NCBI GenBank assembly: GCA_963556695.1
Contig: CAUWAG010000020.1
Location: 2,852,001 to 2,916,000, forward strand
Source of the DNA: Anthostomella pinea
Lineage: Eukaryota > Ascomycota > Sordariomycetes > Xylariales > Xylariaceae
DNA length: 64,000 bases
Reading direction: 5' to 3'
The position numbers were made by a program, and so were the translations under genes. Positions 11,762 through 24,375 of this stretch are shown here, piece after piece (the stretch's first letter is position 1; every line of letters begins with the position of its first letter). The notes under the pieces were generated by a model. The model had not been told where the DNA came from, ran no database searches, and saw only the letters and a list, made by a program, of their open reading frames with translations.

Positions 11762-12703
11762 GTTGCTAGTCGGGAAGTGAGGTCGCAGGCGTGGATGATG
11801 CGACTCGCGATCGACCGGACAGCTGGAGGTAGGTATCTAAGGTAAGATTTGAGGGCGACCAATTGGCAGTTCGCAATGGGCCAAACGTGGAGAATAGAAG
11901 CGCAATGAAGGCAATTTCACCGTGGGCGCTGCATTGGACAGACAATGGGGGCGGGCGTATGGATGCGAGCAATGACACGGGTAGAAGTCGAGGTCGGAGG
12001 AAGTCGTGAAGTCGGGAATATTCATCCACAGGCGAAAGGCCACCTTCACCTTTGGATGTTCGATTGCGGGTTGCGGATTGCAGACTGCAGCGCATACCAA
12101 ATCAGAGTCCCTGACACCTGTCCGGACAGACCCACTGTAGCTCCGCCGGCCAATGGTTGCCAGTGGGCGGCCCCTACATTAACCGTTAGCCCGGCCTGTG
12201 CTTGTGCAGTAGTGGCGGCTCATGGTTGGCACTTCCATTTGCTAACCTCAGCTCAGATTCCATACGCCGCAAAGCTGGACAGTGGTGCTACAAGGAGGTA
12301 TGCAATCTGCATCGTGAACCTACTAAGATAATCATCATCGCGACAAAAGCCAAAGCTAGCTTGTCCTATCTCTCCTATACAACATGAAACTTGATTGAGA
12401 ATCTGCAGGTGTCACACATGGATGGATTGCTGGTTCGCTCGGAGCGTTTGCTCGTTCTCGTTCTCGCCATGGCCCTGTCGAACTGCTTCTGCTTCTGCTT
12501 CTGCTTCAGCTGCTGCTGACGCTCCCCGAAGTGACTCATTCTAGCCAACCCCCCACGACCTTTAATAAGACCACAACTCATCCTCGAACAGCAATCTTCT
12601 ACTATCTGCTGACGTGCCATATCATTGCCAATTCACACACTTTCCTCTCAATAAAGCAGCACGCTAGAACCCGAAAGTGAACCTATTACTCCGTATCACC
12701 ACC
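11762..12703. other. Divergent promoter region ERV46 / GNAT gene
   Basis: 0.94 kb between two start codons on opposite strands. It carries a microsatellite of four CTTCTG units at about 12484-12508. The 81-codon minus-strand ORF across it is mostly the repeat read as Gln/Lys and is not supported. The ATG of the GNAT gene follows ACC, a good fungal start context. Confidence 0.6.
12484..12508. repeat. Hexanucleotide microsatellite (CTTCTG)4
   Basis: About four copies of CTTCTG/GCTTCT in the divergent promoter upstream of the GNAT gene. Confidence 0.85.
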
Positions 12704-13428
12704 ATGGCCGCCCTTCCCACCCCTATCTTCACCACCTCCAAATGCATCGTGCGTCCCTACGCGCCCTCGGACGCCGAGGCCATAGCTCTCGTGGCCAACG
12801 ATCCGCGCGTGAGAGCCACCATGCGCGACCGCTTCCCGTCGCCCTACACGCTCGCCGCCGCCGAGTTCTGGATCGAGCACAGTAACTCCGCCACGCCGGT
12901 CCTCAACTTTGTTGTCTGTACCGTAAGTAGTATACGAGTTGCCCGAGTTGTCCCATTCCAGGCCGTGGTTTTCACCCGGTTTGGTTTTGCTGTTCAACTC
13001 CACACCTCTCCCGCAGGCAGGTCCTTCGGGCTCAGAGACGAGACAACTGACATGCTGGGCAGCCGGACAACGTACCCGCGGGCGCCATCGGGCTGGAGGC
13101 GGTGCCGCACGCCGACAACGACGTCGCGCGCGGCACCCTGGAACTAGGCTACTGGCTCGGAAACCGGCACTGGGGCAAAGGGATCATGGGGGACGCCGCA
13201 CGGCATTTTGTGCGCTGGGCGTTCGCCCAGTTCCCGGACTTGGTGCGAATCGACGGCAGCATCGTCGAGGGGAACGCGGGTAGCGAGAAGGTGCTACTCC
13301 GTGCTGGCTTCGTGAAGGAGGGCCTCAAGCGATGTGCCATCACCAAGAATGGGAAAGTGTCTGGTGAGGTGATTTTCGGGCTGATCAGGCAGGACCTGGA
13401 GGGTGAGGGTGTGTCGGGTAGTGCATGA
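12704..13428 (+). CDS. GNAT-family N-acetyltransferase (RimJ/RimL-like)
   Basis: Predicted acetyl-CoA-dependent N-acetyltransferase; substrate unknown. Two exons, 12704-12922 and 13063-13428, 194 residues, joined in phase 0 across a 140-bp intron with GTAAGT donor and CAG acceptor. The N-terminal strand CIVRPYAPSDAEAIALVAND is typical of the Acetyltransf_3 group. The acetyl-CoA motif is LGYWLGNRHWGKGIMGDAA (Q/RxxGxG type), followed by IDGSIVEGNAGSEKVLLRAGF, where the Asn and the final GF are characteristic. Fungal relatives are annotated as ribosomal-protein Ala acetyltransferase-like, but the real substrate is often different. The ATG at 12704 has an ACCATGG context. Confidence 0.88.
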
Positions 13429-13880
13429 AAGGAGAGTCACTACATGTGACCATGGTGTTCAGGTATGTGGACCGAGGTGCGTAGATAGAAGCATGGAGCA
13501 AATCGTCAGGGTTTCGAGTGTCGTCACTACGTAACGAGTCAAGGGTGGGAACGATTTACTCAATATCCAAGGATGTCAGTAAGTACTTACACTGAACCAT
13601 CAGAAGTCTCCGTACACCCCGTACTCGAAATATGGAATATTCAGGGTCAGTCTTCTGTGTGTGGAATGATGCCACTGGAATAACCATAAAGTTTTGCATA
13701 TTGAAATATAACTGCTTATTCCAGGGTGCTTATTCCACCGTTTATATCCTATAAGGGAGAGAACCCCCAAGTAGCGCGGACGGGGGGGGGTCTGTATCTA
13801 TCTACACGCCTTCATCAAGCAAAATCACTGCTGTCTATCCAAAAGTATATAACATTTCCTCGGTCTCCAACCTCTTACCC
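13429..13880. other. Convergent intergenic region, no gene seen
   Basis: 0.45 kb between the 3' ends of the GNAT and trehalase genes. It includes a run of nine G at about 13783-13791 and a TCTCCGTAC word at 13607-13615. No ORF worth calling. Confidence 0.55.
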
Positions 13881-16019
13881 TCAAATAGCTCGCCGTCCGA
13901 ATTTCTTAGTCCACCGCGCATCGTAAGCAGGCAACTCGACCGCTCTACGTCCCACAGAGGCTCTCTTTCTCGCCGGGTCGATATCGGCGGCTGTCAGGTT
14001 ACCGCAGTCCGGACGGGTCAAGTTATTGGCAAAGGTATCAACGGCCCAGATCAACACGCCATTGGTCCAGCCGAAGCCCTCGACGACTTCGTACTCGCCT
14101 CCACCGCCAGCCACGTTGGTCGAGTTGTCTGCGTACTTTTCAAACATGATGCCCTTCTCGCTCGGGTCACTACCAGCGAGCTGCGGCGTCTCGTCCGTGG
14201 CGCCGCCCGTCGCTCGCCAGGTACAGAACGTGCTATCGAGGAACCGTTGTGCCAACCGAACAGCCAGATCTTGCGTCTCGACAAAGTATGGGTCGTCTTC
14301 TCCAAACGTCGGTGGCGTGTCAAGCAGACCCTTCATAAACACGTACATCAAGGGCGGCCAGACGTTTGGCTGATCCCATTGTTGACCAGTCTGGTAATTC
14401 GTTGCGGCAATAGCGCCAGGCTTCTCAATAAGAAGGTCCGACACGCGCTTGAACGCGTTCCTCACCGCCAGAGGGTTGTTCTTTAGCTGTGGAGGAGCAG
14501 CGCCCAGCCAAAAGGGGTAGAACTGGGCGGCGTGGAAGAGCACCTGATGTCCTTCTGGAGCATCGGCACTTTGTGCCGTGGTTGTATCGGAGTCTGGTGG
14601 GATATAGAGGTTTGGAGCTTGAGATGTCAGATTGTAGTCGAAATAGCTGCTGTACTCCTCGTTCCACATCAGATCGTACATGGCAGCAGATCGGTTCTTG
14701 GCCATGGACTCGTATTCTGCTGCCGCAGTGTCGCTTCCATTATCTCTCAGAAAGCCTGATATGGCAATCTCATTCGCGTAGAGAATCGAGTTCAAATCAA
14801 CCCCTACTGTGTTGACCGTGTTGAGTGAGCGGAGCGGGAAGTATACGTCATTCGCTGCATCCGATGGATTTGCAATCCATCGCGAGCTGTAATCCCATCC
14901 AGTTTCTGCCCCTGAAGCAAGATTGGCATAAAGCGTCGCTTTCTCGTCTTCGTCTAAAGGCTTCGACTCAGGGTAGATAATACCAGACGTTGCGTAGTAA
15001 GAGTGGTTATTGGCAGTAATGTAGTCTTCAAGGTAGGACTCTGGCCGTGGTTCCGTATTCTGGACCCCGTAATGGGCCAGGGTATAGGTGCAGGCATCGG
15101 TGGTGATTTCCACCGTTCGGTTCGTCAGCCAGAAACTATGCTCTTTGATGAGCAGCGGTAGCGCATGTTCCAAAATGCTCGTGTCGTTGGTGTACTCGAC
15201 GTAGGTCCTAACCATCTGTGTCAACATGGGTGGCTGAGAACGATTCAGATAGTAAAGCCGTGCGCCATTGGGAACGAAGCCAAACTGATCAACGAAGTCG
15301 AGAAAATTTTCGATGATGTTTCTACAGGTAAGTTAGCGTAAGAACTGCCACCAACTGGCAGTCTGGCTGCGAACCGAGAAATCTGTGTGAAGCTGCCGCC
15401 GGTTCGTAGTAAGCCTTGCAGTATCCAAAAAGAATCCCAATAGTAGGGCTCTCGGAAGCGGCCTCCAGCAACGACGAATGTGCGGTTCACTGGGATGAAG
15501 CTCCCGACGCAGCCGGTACAGTTGCCGGCGCCGACGTAGGTTCTCGTCAGGTCCGGCCAAATATCGATGACCTTCTGCACATATTGTTTGATGACGACGT
15601 CGTCTACCTTGTCCAGGAAGACGGCGTCAGTTTGCAGTTGGTCAGCAGGTACTTCTGCCAGCTCAGAACCAGCTTCGCCGAAATAGGTGGCCAGGAAGTC
15701 GTTCAGTTCGGTGTTATTGCTCAGAGGCTTGGCGAGCTTGTCGAAGGCAGCAATGACCTCGTCCAGAGGTACCTTGGTCGGTCTGTTGTGTTGTAAGTAA
15801 ATGTGCAAGTAAATGTGCTTGCGGAGCAGAAACTTACAGATCTACAAAAGTCTTGGAGTCGGAGAAGGGCTGGGCCAGCTCGATCTGCTTGAGAATGTCG
15901 CCTTGGCAGTAGAGCGGTGAATCGCACGGCGTGAAGGTTGAGCCATTTTGGTAGAGTCCGTCAACCGGCGAGAACAAGGCGAGAGCCACAGCTATCGCGA
16001 CGCCTCGGAGGACAGCCAT
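13881..16019 (-). CDS. Secreted trehalase, GH37
   Basis: Hydrolyses alpha,alpha-trehalose to two glucoses. Three exons: 16019-15838, 15782-15375 and 15321-13881, 676 residues. The N-terminus MAVLRGVAIAVALALFSPVDG is a classic signal peptide, and many N-x-S/T sites follow, so the enzyme is probably extracellular or wall-bound. GH37 signatures are present: GGRFREPYYWDSFW near residue 165, NGARLYYLNRSQPPML, ETGWDYSSRW (family catalytic Asp), QWDQPNVWPPL near 509, MFEKYADN (catalytic Glu region) and a GGGGEYEVVEGFGWTNGV glycine-rich motif. The second intron (15322-15374) has an unusual GTTCGC donor but a perfect GCTAAC branch site, and removing it restores ISRNIIENFLDFVDQFGFVP. It lacks the long regulatory N-terminus of cytosolic neutral trehalases. 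Confidence 0.95.
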
Positions 16020-18125
16020 GTTGTTTTCGTTCTCGAAGAAGTAGATTCCTCGGTCACTAAGCTATCGTGGGTTGATGGACGGTAAAGACATGAGGCGTGA
16101 CTAGACCGAGTACTTTATATAGACAATGTAACAAGAGACCAAGCTGCAGCGACCGGATGTACGTATCTACCTCGTGCTGATCAGGTGCAGGTTCACCGGG
16201 GTTCACCTCCTCGAGCTGACCCGAATAGGCATACAGAACTGAGAAGCAAGAGCAAGGGCTGGCGGGGTAAGACGATGCAGTCCTACCAAGCAGTCCAGAT
16301 GACGGATCTCTGACCGGCATGCTGGGCAGATGGCCTGACCATCGTCATCTCCGGATGTACGCACGCAGTCATCAGGCGGGCTTGGGAGGGGAGTCCGGTC
16401 ACCTGAGTCTCAGACATCCATGATCAGACCCGAACCGAACCGAAAACGGCGAAGCGATCCATTAGTACTCAAGTCTCAAGGTAGGTAGGTATGAACGGTT
16501 GGCATGACTCGACAAGAACCCGAGCAGATGGAAGCTCTCACCGACCATCGTTGCAAGCTGCAACTCTCAAGGTTCCCCGCAAACCCGTAAGCCGTGGGGT
16601 TGGGGAAGGGGGAAGGGGGAAGTGGAAAGGGGGAATGGGGGCGTTATTACTTGATTAGGCCCGATTGCTCGGTAAGAAAGGTGCGTCTAGTTGCCGCTAG
16701 TATAGCTGCACCTCCAGTGGGAATGAAGTGCGATGCTTCCGGCTTTCGTGACGTCAAGATTATAGGTTGATACATTCCAGGTTATCTAAGGTAACCTAGG
16801 TACCTAGTTACTGTAGGTCTCGGCATGTACCATGGTTGACGATGCCAGACATGAGACCTGGCGAGCGATGAGGTACGCCCGTGTGCTAGCGAAAGACCAA
16901 CTCTATCTCTACCTACATGGATGAGAGAGCCGCCAGTTCAATCATTCAACGGGCTGAACATTGCAAAACGGACCAGAGCTACATGATATATGCATAAGAA
17001 AGTTAGCCTTATCGGATCACATGGACCTGCGAATTATATAACATGGGCGAGTGTTTATATACGAGACAACTGCGATAGAGGAAAAACCTTTCGTTTACAT
17101 ACAGCCAATGGCCTGACATGTATGGCCATGTGGCCCGGTCCCACACCGAGCCGGTATCCGTGTGAGGCTATTGCTACGCAGTACACGTGTTGTGTCACCC
17201 CTACAAGTTGACTAATATGAGACCACTCGTAAAAGCCAGACATTGGCAAATATACTCGACTACCTCACACGCGCGCCCCAGCTTGAACTGCGGCCTTTTC
17301 ATCCTATCCCTTGCGAACTGTACTGGCCACTGCCTCAACACCGAAGTGATACATACACACAGTCAACCGAGTACATCAGCATTTTCTCATCTTGCTTAGT
17401 ATGTTTGAAGCCCGCTTATGTAGTCCCCCGTTCTCGGTGTAGCTTGAGCCCAGAGACCTGCAGCTCCTCGATAGCTTCGTATTGCTGGATAATGTTGGCA
17501 GGACCATGTCCTGGTGGGACAACTTTGATTCCCTCGTTGGGCAGCGCCAACAAAACTGATCACTGCTTTATGAACACAAGGTCTTCACCACATGGGCTGT
17601 AATGTATCAGCAACCGGAACTCCATCGCAACGGTTTGGCATTGAGTCTGGCACTTCAGGCCTGGTGCACACGTGAGGCGGGACTGGGACGAGTGACGTAT
17701 GTAAGCAAGTACTCATTATCTGTAGTTACGCAAATCGGGTTTCCCTCCGCGAGCCCTCAACCGTCCAGGGACGTCAGGTCCGTAACCCAAATGCGCGCCA
17801 TACAGCTCGTTGCTAACTCTTCATGCTACGGAGAGCATGTCGGAATGGTGAGGTACGGCCCGAGCACACAGCTCTTCGATCACGGTAGCAGAGTCCGAGC
17901 TGGCATAAGGGGTGGTCGTATTCCGTGCGCTCCCGCGGGCCGCAGAGAGATGTGCCTACGTAGTTGGAAGCTGGGTTCGTAACAGCTGATGAGTTGCAAC
18001 CAAGGGAGCCCAGACAAGGAGTATCAGCGTGCACATCAACGCCTCGTATTAAACACATTCTGTTGGTATCTGTTGGTACAAGGGCCCTGCGTCTATTCCC
18101 ATGCCGATAATTAGGTACTTGCCGT
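16020..18125. other. Intergenic region upstream of trehalase
   Basis: 2.1 kb with no supported gene. The trehalase promoter lies at the left. A purine-rich G/A stretch spans about 16595-16640, and a double palindrome AACCTAGGTACCTAGTT lies near 16793-16809. ORFs at 16990-17980 are short, overlapping and without recognisable domains. The right end holds the 3' untranslated region of the proteasome gene. Confidence 0.5.
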
Positions 18126-19011
18126 CTATGAGTCGACATCCATCTTCTCCCCCTCGGCCGACTCAAGCTCGTGCACGCTGACATACTTTCCAATCTCGTC
18201 CTTGGTGATGACCTTCTCGTTTAGTACCGCCGTAGTGCCCCGTGGGAACTTGTAGTTCTTCAGCTTCTGGCTGCGCTCGTTGGGCTTCACGAAGCCCCGG
18301 TGCAAGGTGGTCTTGTCGGCCGTGATGATGGCCAAATCCACATTGGAACCAGAACCCAGATCGTTGAAGATACCCGCCTGGATGGCCTGCGAGCACAGCT
18401 CCATGGCGTCCTCCTTGGTGCAGCTCGGCTTCCATTGCGTCTCGAACACGGACATGGCGGCCAGTGAGCCCGAGCCCATGGTGACATAGGGAAGCTTATC
18501 GGTGCTGCCGTGGGCGTGGACTGTGAAGAGGTGTGTTCCGGTGGGATCGACACCAGCCACTACCAGGTAGGCTCCGATGTGGCCCTGGTAGCGGAACAGG
18601 TGCTGCTTTAACAGGGTCATGCAGGTGACGACGCGAGGCTTGCGGCCGGTGGAGAGGGAGTGCAGCTCGAGCTGGGAGGAGATGAGGGCAGTGGTGAACT
18701 CTGTGTCGGCGGCGGTACCGGCACCGGCACACCAGATCTGAGGGGCGATGTAATGCAGCTTCTCGCAGTTCTTGTCGGCGACGATGGGACCGCTCGTGGC
18801 TCTCGTGTCGGCAGCGATCTAGCAGGGTTCATTCAGTCAGCACGAATACCTCCAGGGGACTGGGGACTGGGGACTGGGTACTCACCACAACACCGCCATC
18901 GTATATGCACCCGACGATGGTGGTACCCGTGCTGGTGGCCTTTGGCAAGGGCACACCCCGTGCGTGCAGAGCCGCATTGCGGTTGTAGTTGGAGAAGTCG
19001 AAGCCAGGCAT
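18126..19011 (-). CDS. PUP1: 20S proteasome subunit beta-2 (trypsin-like active site)
   Basis: Catalytic beta-2 subunit of the 20S proteasome, cleaving after basic residues. Two exons: 19011-18886 and 18818-18126, phase 0, 272 residues (yeast Pup1 is about 261). The propeptide of about 29 residues ends at Gly29, and the expected mature N-terminus [13 protein letters not shown] supplies the nucleophile Thr30. The active-site partners are visible as IAADTRAT (Asp) and [12 protein letters not shown] (Lys). Later family blocks include [33 protein letters not shown] and the C-terminal extension arm. The start begins [12 protein letters not shown]. It is divergent from NUP159 across 0.77 kb. I found no exact copy of the yeast proteasome box GGTGGCAAA upstream. 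Confidence 0.97.
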
Positions 19012-19777
19012 GCTGGCTAGCTGTTCGGGTTACTGCTGATGATGCCGGTGTTGGTTTCACTCGCGTCTATAGTAGTAGTTCAAGGCTGGAAGGACGGCGT
19101 CGTGTTCGGAAATGGACAATGGTGGGAAAGTTGTTCGCAGGTTGCACCGGGCTGAGACTGGATGGCAATAGATGATTGTTTGCTGGACGGTGTCGAGAGC
19201 TGAGAGCTGACGCCAAAAGCTAGCTGCCTGCCACTGCCTTGCGACGCACGCGTTAGAAGCTACAGATGCACTGACCACTTTAAAGTCATATTCACCGATA
19301 TATGCGCCTATACAGCCTTTGATAAGGGTATAAATGCATATACCAGGTAGATATGTACTTATCAGTACGTGCGGAAGAGCAGGGGTACGCCAGATGGCAA
19401 AATGAATCTACATTTCTCGAGGAACCTCAAGCTTTGGGCTGCTGCCTTCCATACCTGCTTTAGGTACCTAGACCAACCTGCTATCTACCTAGATCTCGAC
19501 GTGCCGTGAGGTATGAAGGCAGCATTTCTTCGAATTCAAGGCCCCTGCCGTGCCTAACGCCCCTGGCACCTGCTTCTATACTCAACACCTGCCAGCACGC
19601 CAGTCTACAAGAACGCGACACCCATACCCGTCGGCCCCTACCAAACACACGACGTGCTCCCATCCCTACGAACCGGTGGTCTTCAGGAGCAGCCACGACC
19701 ATTGCCCAATGCGATCAACCCCCGCATGATCGAAACCTCGCCGCCTCCAGCTACGAACGATACCGATTGAGGGCGCA
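19012..19777. other. Divergent promoter region PUP1 / NUP159
   Basis: 0.77 kb between two start codons. It contains the palindrome TAGGTACCTA at 19461-19470. No coding sequence is supported. Confidence 0.6.
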
Positions 19778-22700
19778 ATGGCCTTCAGCAGCTTTGGCAA
19801 CACGGGAGGCGCCGGTGCCGGTGCAGGTGCAGGTGCTGGTGGTATCTCGCGGGGCCCTCCTCTGCCCGAGGTCCAGACTGAAGGTCTTGGCTTTTTGTCT
19901 CTGGCTGGAGATGCCAAGCTGCGTTTAACCTCGCCTTGGTCTCCCACGCCGTACCCGAACGCCTCGCTGGTTAGCATCGCCTCGCGGCAGGGACTGGTTG
20001 CTGCCGCCGGTCCCGATGCTGTCGTTATAGCTTCAACCCAAGCTGTGCGAAAGGCATTCGAAAGCCCCAAGGATGGCGATAGTGAAATACGATCTTTTGA
20101 GCCTCAGCTGAAGCTTCCTTTGCCCGTCCGGATATGCCAACTCGCCTTCACCGCCGACGAGTCCTACCTGATCTTGTCAGCAGAGCAGGGCGGCGGATTG
20201 GCTGTATACGACGTCCAGGCTCTCCAGCAGGGCTCAACAGAGAGTGCCTTCCAGCTACCCACTAATGGCGAGGCCCTCAGGGCTTTGGTACCGAATCCTC
20301 GCCCAGAGAAGGGCGAGCTTTGCGCCGTCGTCACCAACGAGGGCAAGCTCCTGATGGCGAATATGAAGGAGCGCAACTTTGTACAAGGAGGTAACGGCCA
20401 GGTCCTGAAGGAGCAGGTCAGCTGCGTTGCTTGGAGTACCAAGGGCAAGCAGCTAGTTTCCGGCCTTGGTGACGGCACCCTCCATCAGATGACACCCGAG
20501 GGGGTAGTCAAGGCTGAAATACCGAGGCCTCCTGAGCTGGATTCAACTTCTCACGGTAAGTGTGCTGCCTAGGACCCAGCCACCACCATGCTAAACATGT
20601 TATAGTCTCAACACTACTCTGGCTGGAGAACGATGTGTTCTTGGCTATTCATATATCTACGTCGGGCGGCTCACCACAGAGCATATGCCACTTGATCACA
20701 AGACAGGGGCAGAGCTTCCAGTTCCAGAAGCTGAATGACCCAGTCGAACCCTACACGGCTGACACGATGCCTCACCACACAGCTGTGCGGCTGAAGGATT
20801 TCCCCCCAAACCTACAAGATTTGCTCATATTCTCCTCGACGGCTGTCCCCGATATTGGTCTTCTTGCCCGGTCGAAAGCACCGTTATCGTCCGATGGTCC
20901 CGCAAATACATTCACCAACATCGAGCTGGCCGATGACTCCAAGCGAGCCACCTTACCCATGGATGATAGCATGGAAAGCCCTCCTCCGATTGGTACCGCC
21001 CTTGACCTGTCTAGCAAGGACAGTGTCTACAAGCCCATCCCTACCGATGAAATGGAGCAGTCTCCCGGTCCGTTGCCCGGTTATTGGGTACTCAATGGCC
21101 AGGGGATATTGTCTATCTGGTGGGTTGTGTATTCCGAGTCCATCCGGAATGGCACCATATACCCGGGGCTTGCGGCCGTCGAAGGAAATACTGCAGCTTC
21201 TGTTCCACCCACAGCACCTCAAACGACTCAGACACGCGCGTTTGGTGCATCGAGCACCCCGGCCTTTGGGGCTGCACCAGCCGCTACGACACCAGCGTTA
21301 GGGGGCAGTTCGGCCCTGGGCGCGAAAAGCTCTCCTTGGGGCGGTCAACCGACAAGTGCATCGTCAGGCGGCACGGGCGGCGCCGCGTTTGGATCGAGCA
21401 GTTTCGGCACTGCCGCCGCTTCCACGGCCCCCAAGTTTGGGGCACCTTCATTTGGCACGTCTAGCTTTGGCACACATGGTGCGGCGGCGGCGGCGCCTGC
21501 TTTTGGGCAGTCTTCGGGGCCAGGTGCCAAGTCATCGCCGTGGGCCTCTGGATCTGCCTCATCAAGCACTCCGGCCTTTGGTCAATCTGGACTCGCTAAT
21601 AATTCCGGTGGTTCTGGAGGGCTCTTTGGCTCCTCTGCCCCTAACAATGCGGCGTCTAGTGGTGGCTTTGCGGGTTTCGCGAGCAAAGGTGGATTTGCCT
21701 CACTTGGATCAACGAACAGCTCGGATGCACCAAGCATATTCGCTTCCGCGAAATCAAGTGCGCCAGAAGTTTCTATGGATGCGGATTCTAGTACTTCATT
21801 CCCACCTCCAAACTCAACAGCAACTGCAGGAACTAGCAATCCATTCGGCTCACAGCCTTTCAAGTTGACCTCTAGTTTTAAGCCTGATCCGAATGCAAAA
21901 GATGAAGATGCCGCGAAAGCCGAAGGCAAACCCTCTACTGGGGAACAGTCGTTATTTGGCACAGCATTTGCCTCCTCCATGAACGAACCGACGGGAACAA
22001 CATCGAATCCCTTCGGAAGTAAGACCCAGAGCGTTTTCGGTCAGCCAGCATCAACTTCCAGGGCAGAGTCTACGACGCCTACAGCAACACCTGCACCGTC
22101 CAAGTTCTTATCTCACGCAACTCAAGCACCGACGACTGGCGGACTGTTTAGTTTTCCTCCGAAAGGATCCAGCAGTCTGTTCGGATCTCCTTCCCAGACG
22201 CCGAAAGCCGAAATTCTCCAGGTCAAGATCGAGCCTCAAACTCCCAAGCCGGAGATCGTCCCAGAAGATGCACCTCTGCCCCCAGAGTCTACCAGTAAGG
22301 CCGCCTATCCATTGGGCGATTCATCATCCTCATCCGCTACCATTGCAGATACCCCAGACGCAGCCGAGGCAGAAGATGTGCCACTACCATCCGACTCCCC
22401 TGTGCCGATAGCAAAGAAGACGGAAAACGCGCAGCCAGCGAACGCGACGGCGGCGCCTGCTAATGAAGCACCACTACCCCCAGATCCTATCAGGAATAAG
22501 AGTGCCTACAATTCTCCGTTACCTGCACTACCCGGTGTTGCTGCAAAGCCTAATCCTGCCAGTGGGGCTCCTCTGCCTCCGGATCCGATTCGCAACAAGA
22601 AGGCATACGCGGGCGTACTTCCCCCACTACCTGGTGTTGCCGCGAAACCGAAACCTGCGAGTGAGGCGCCTCTGCCACCCGATCCTGTGAAGCAGTCGAC

Positions 22701-24375
22701 AGCGTACGAGAACAAGCTACCGGCTCTCCCTATTGCGAAACCACCATCTTCTGTAGCCGGACCTGGCTTCAAGTTCCCAACGAACCCTCTTCCCGTCGAA
22801 TCTGATAGTGATGACGATGACTTTTCCGACGAGGACGAAGCCACCGACGCCGCCAGCGAGGGCAGTGGTGTCGACGTTGCGAAAGACCTCAGTCTCTCCG
22901 TGACAGGTATAAATAAAACGCCTGGTTATACGCCGCAAAGCTGGTTCGATGGATTAGCAGGGAGCTACTCTACAACATCTCGGCCAGAACAGGAAAGGAG
23001 GAGCTTGTTTGGTGAACTAGGTCGTACTGCTCCCGTCTTCCCGCAACCAAATCCCATTAGTCCGCGTTCACCAAGCCCCGTGCGAGGTCCGGTGCCGGCG
23101 AGAGTGTTGGGCAAAGAACAGCCGCGATCTTTCAGTGCGCCCGGCATGGCATCCCAGATACTTGGCACTTCTAGGAGACCGCAATCACGGTTGGGAGCCT
23201 CCATCGTGGGAAAAGATGCTGCCATTGAAGGCGCTATCATCGAGCAACAGCGGAAAGCCAAAGCGAAGAAGGAAGCCGAGGAGACCCAACTGCTTGTGGA
23301 TGAGGAAGACGACGCCGTCCAGAAGATACTGAGAACGGATGTTGAACCTACTGTACACCTTGACGAGTTCATTGCTCACTCAAACGTAGCACCCCCAGCT
23401 GGTGATAGTGTACCGGCGCAGGTTGAAGCTGTCTACCGCGATATCAACTCCATGATTGATACTCTCGGGCTGAACGCCCGATCGCTACGCGGATTCATCA
23501 AGGGCCACGAAGAGCTTGGCTCAGACGATCGTGCGAGACAAGATCTAGCCTCGCCCGAGGATTGGACTCTAGGCGATATCCAGTGTCTGACACATATAAT
23601 TGACCAGGATCTTAGCGAAGCCTTGGACGAGGCTAGGGTTATCGATGTGGAGGAGAAGTTGGCAGAGATCCAAGATCGGCAACGAGAGCTTGCCCGTGAT
23701 CGCAACAAGCAGGCCGACCTCAAGAAAATCATTGCCTCGAGGTTGGATCCAGAACAGACTGTGGCGACCCGGGCCCAGCCCTTGAGCGCAGAACAAGCAG
23801 CGCAACAGAACGACCTGCGACGGGAAGTCCGGAAGTTTCTCACGCTCCTTGCCACGGCCGAGGAAAACCTGACCTTCCTCAAGGCCAAGCTCGTTTCCGC
23901 CAACAGCGCCAATGGCAAAGGAGGGCCGACGCCCACCATCGAAGCCGTTGTGCGCACCATCACCAAGATGACCAGCATGGTCGAAAAGCGCAGCGGCGAT
24001 GTTGACGTCCTCGAGAACCAGATGCGGAAGCTCCGCCTGGGATCGAGCGGGCCGGCTGGCAGTCGCGAAGGCTCGCCGTTCGCCACGCCCAAGAAGCTGG
24101 GATCCTCCCTCCTTTTCACACCCGAGCGGTCGGTGCGTGAGGGCAGCACACCTCTGCGCGGCAGTGCCATGCGGCACTCGCTCTCGGGGTCCGTCTCGAG
24201 CATCGGCGGCGGCATGTTCCGCACGCCGCCGCGTAAGAAGCTGGCCGGATTCGGAGACTTGGAAAAGACAGCCCTCAAGGAGAATCGTGAGCGGAGGACG
24301 GCTCTGTTGGGTAAGCTAAAGAGCAGCCTCCAGAAGAAGGGCCCCGGTGTCTGGGCCATGGACGATATTGAGTAG
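19778..24375 (+). CDS. NUP159: Nucleoporin Nup159 (Nup214 family)
   Basis: Cytoplasmic-side nuclear-pore protein that anchors the DEAD-box helicase Dbp5 for mRNA export. Two exons, 19778-20555 and 20606-24375, give 1515 residues; the 50-bp intron joins SHG to VSTLLWLENDVF in phase. The N-terminal ~430 residues look like the Nup159 beta-propeller (LTSPWSPTPYPNASLVSIAS, VSCVAWSTKGKQLVSGLGDG, LLWLENDVFLAIHI). FG repeats follow at about 465-790 (AFGASS, FGQSS, SSFGT, SLFGS). At about 810-970 there are repeated APLPPDP(I/V) units, then an acidic segment (SDSDDDDFSDEDEATD). The C-terminal half is helical with heptad-like Leu/Glu-rich stretches (about 1130-1390), expected to bind the Nup82 complex. 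Beta-propeller sequence is poorly conserved, so identity rests on the overall layout. Confidence 0.92.

Noticed and set aside
12375..12620. 81-codon minus-strand ORF between ERV46 and the GNAT gene
   Set aside because: Its centre is the CTTCTG microsatellite translated as Gln/Lys repeats; no family signal.
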